Source of the DNA: an uncultured Saprospiraceae bacterium
Lineage (GTDB): Bacteria; Bacteroidota; Bacteroidia; Chitinophagales; Saprospiraceae
Reading direction: 5' to 3'
Assembly (NCBI GenBank): GCA_937921595.1
Contig: CAKZTD010000122.1
Coordinates: forward strand, 1-55,038
DNA length: 55,038 nt
Positions 53,791 to 55,038 of the stretch are shown in pieces. Position 1 is the stretch's first letter. Every line of letters begins with the position of its first letter. A model generated the notes under the pieces. The model was not told where the DNA came from, did no database searches, and saw only the letters and a program-made list of their open reading frames with translations. A program made the translations under genes and the position numbers.

Positions 53791-55038
53791 TACCAAAACT
53801 TCCACCAAGGCTTCCCTCCTTCCGGTTTCTGAATTCCACTAGGCTTCACTTTCTTCGGTGCATGTTTCTTTCGGATCGACTCAACCTGCGTCAAATATTT
53901 TTTCCCTTTCACCGGATCAACCATATAAACGTATCTCGCAAAGCCTAAAATCGAGCCCATCAAATCTGACGACGTCCCCCATTTTTTACCAACAGGACCA
54001 TCTTTTTCAATCTGATAAAGTAACGCTCGAAATGATTTAAGCTTAGACTTTTCAATCGAAATTTTTTCATTGACTACAATTCCAGTGACCTCTTTTCGAT
54101 TTCCAGTAGACATGATTTTTGTTTTCTTAGGGTGGATATTGAATCCTTCATCCTTGATCACTGCTTTGGTTTGCCACATGAGTTTTTTGATATTTTGACG
54201 ACTTGCTTCATCGCCAGAAAAAGTCATATCATCAGCGTAACGAGTATAGGTAAACCCTAACTTTCTAGCAATCCCCGCCATCCTTTGATCCAATCGAAAA
54301 CAAATAACATTGGTCAACATTGGAGACGTTGGTGCTCCTTGTGGCAAAACTCTTTCTCCTTGATTGACATAGAAAATCTCACCATCGATTTTCACTTTCT
54401 CTTCGACAGGTTCCGTACATATCAAACTCAAAACTGTAGCAATCTGATCACTGAATCCAAGTTTCCGAATCAAACCATTAATGCGTTTATAATCCAAAGT
54501 TGGAAAGAAATCTTTGAGATCCATGTTCACCACAAGGTCCGCTTTGATATGCGGTGTTGCATTAGTAAGAATAGATTTTTGATTTAAAAACCCATGCGCA
54601 TATTCGCTTACTGAAAGCTTTGAAAATAGTTCATCTAAGATAGATCGTTGCACCGTTTTCAATCTAGGTTGCGGAGCTGAAATTTTTCTAACGCCTCCAC
54701 TCTTCTTTGGAATCGCATAACGAATATAGTGGCTAGATTTTGAAACGAAACGGTGATAACTTAAAAACCTTAATTCATTGATTGAGGTTTTTAAAACCTT
54801 AGCGAGTTCAAGGACATTTTGAATTTTTGGAAGATTATTTTTCTGGAGGGTTTCCAGATCATTGGTTTTATTTTGTAAAGAAGCACTGTATTTTTCACCG
54901 AGATAAATAATATCTTTCGTCTGCTGTTTCGCCCAAGCAGCTTTTCTTTCCAGTCGCTCTTCCTCTCGTTTTTCTTTATTCTCTTTTTGTTTTTCTCGAG
55001 ATTTCCGAAGGCGCTCTTTTTTATATCTTTTTAAAACA
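53790..55038 (-). CDS. Retron-type reverse transcriptase, 5' end beyond the right edge
   Basis: This RNA-directed DNA polymerase has at least 416 residues and is open to the right window edge; a TTG at 54662 is internal, not the start. From the edge there is a basic helical extension (about 65 residues). The RT follows: YAIPKKSGGVRKISAPQPRLK, NMDLKDFFPTL, LPQGAPTSPMLTN and the active site YTRYADDMTF. The retron hallmarks NAxxH (TNATPH) and VTG (KEVTGIVV) are both present. Retron RTs make msDNA from an adjacent msr-msd RNA, often for phage defence. The RNA and any toxin partner would lie off the window. Confidence 0.88.
   Translation of the reverse strand, partial: VLKRYKKERLRKSREKQKENKEKREEERLERKAAWAKQQTKDIIYLGEKYSASLQNKTNDLETLQKNNLPKIQNVLELAKVLKTSINELRFLSYHRFVSKSSHYIRYAIPKKSGGVRKISAPQPRLKTVQRSILDELFSKLSVSEYAHGFLNQKSILTNATPHIKADLVVNMDLKDFFPTLDYKRINGLIRKLGFSDQIATVLSLICTEPVEEKVKIDGEIFYVNQGERVLPQGAPTSPMLTNVICFRLDQRMAGIARKLGFTYTRYADDMTFSGDEASRQNIKKLMWQTKAVIKDEGFNIHPKKTKIMSTGNRKEVTGIVVNEKISIEKSKLKSFRALLYQIEKDGPVGKKWGTSSDLMGSILGFARYVYMVDPVKGKKYLTQVESIRKKHAPKKVKPSGIQKPEGGKPWWKFW

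Noticed and set aside
48771-55038. TIR protein and retron RT as one defence operon
   Set aside because: They are 3.5 kb apart with three unrelated plus-strand genes between them, and no shared transcript is possible; only proximity was noted.

Overview
The window is 55 kb of AT-rich chromosome from a Bacteroidota bacterium, most likely of the Saprospirales/Saprospiria branch. That placement rests on several things: a type IX secretion C-terminal sorting domain, promoter elements of the form TAnnTTTG, a general lack of Shine-Dalgarno sequences, Bacteroidota-specific families (DUF3822, DUF6503-like, CILP-like lipoproteins), and a futalosine-pathway menaquinone gene (mqnD). The genus is not certain. 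I see no tRNA, rRNA, CRISPR array, insertion sequence or phage.

Layout. 1-2.0 kb: the 3' end of groES, then groEL. 2.1-6.9 kb: a CPBP membrane protease, then a surface lipoprotein, an ECF sigma factor and an overlapping gene that joins an anti-sigma-like N-terminus to an outer-membrane-barrel-like C-terminus. 7.1-12 kb: a TlpA-type thioredoxin protein and a 1003-residue exported coiled-coil protein built from a strict 40-residue repeat. 12.1-17.4 kb: pyrR-pyrB and argS-glnS. 17.6-23.4 kb: a small secreted protein, a three-gene overlapping operon (membrane protein, DUF3822, rsmD), bactofilin, tsaD and a DUF697/SHOCT protein. 23.6-31.7 kb: a 2063-residue alpha-2-macroglobulin lipoprotein, an FAD oxidoreductase and an MmcQ/YjbR protein. 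31.8-39.3 kb: truA, a T9SS substrate, a DUF6503-like protein, an RluA-type pseudouridine synthase, mqnD, ald and rocD. 39.4-48.6 kb: an orphan PAS/GAF histidine kinase, a flavodoxin-fold reductase, a TPR protein paired with an outer-membrane barrel, and a YD-repeat-like protein. 48.7-55 kb: a TIR-TPR protein, a 5'-nucleotidase lipoprotein, a class IV aminotransferase, an alpha/beta hydrolase lipoprotein and a retron-type reverse transcriptase that runs off the right edge.

Most of the genes are housekeeping. The least explained signal lies between them. Many 3' intergenic regions carry hairpin-forming repeats that recur inside the window. Family A (4 loci, 9 hairpins) alternates variable but self-complementary stems with a conserved linker close to AGTGATGAGGGATAG and lies at stop codons, once inside the tsaD coding end. 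Family B (3 loci) is a double hairpin just after three minus-strand stop codons. Family F (3 loci) is a GTTATATGG-type inverted repeat, one copy of which contains the stop codon. Two large imperfect palindromes (about 160-170 bp) share a TAGC-TACG-GCTA tip. A 16-bp terminal sequence, AATAGACTTTATTCTA, appears as a perfect palindrome in the argS leader, in a solo half-copy, and in shorter form at the outer arm of one large palindrome. These elements, the 40-residue repeat protein, the sigma/trans-envelope protein pair, the TIR protein and the retron RT are the best leads.
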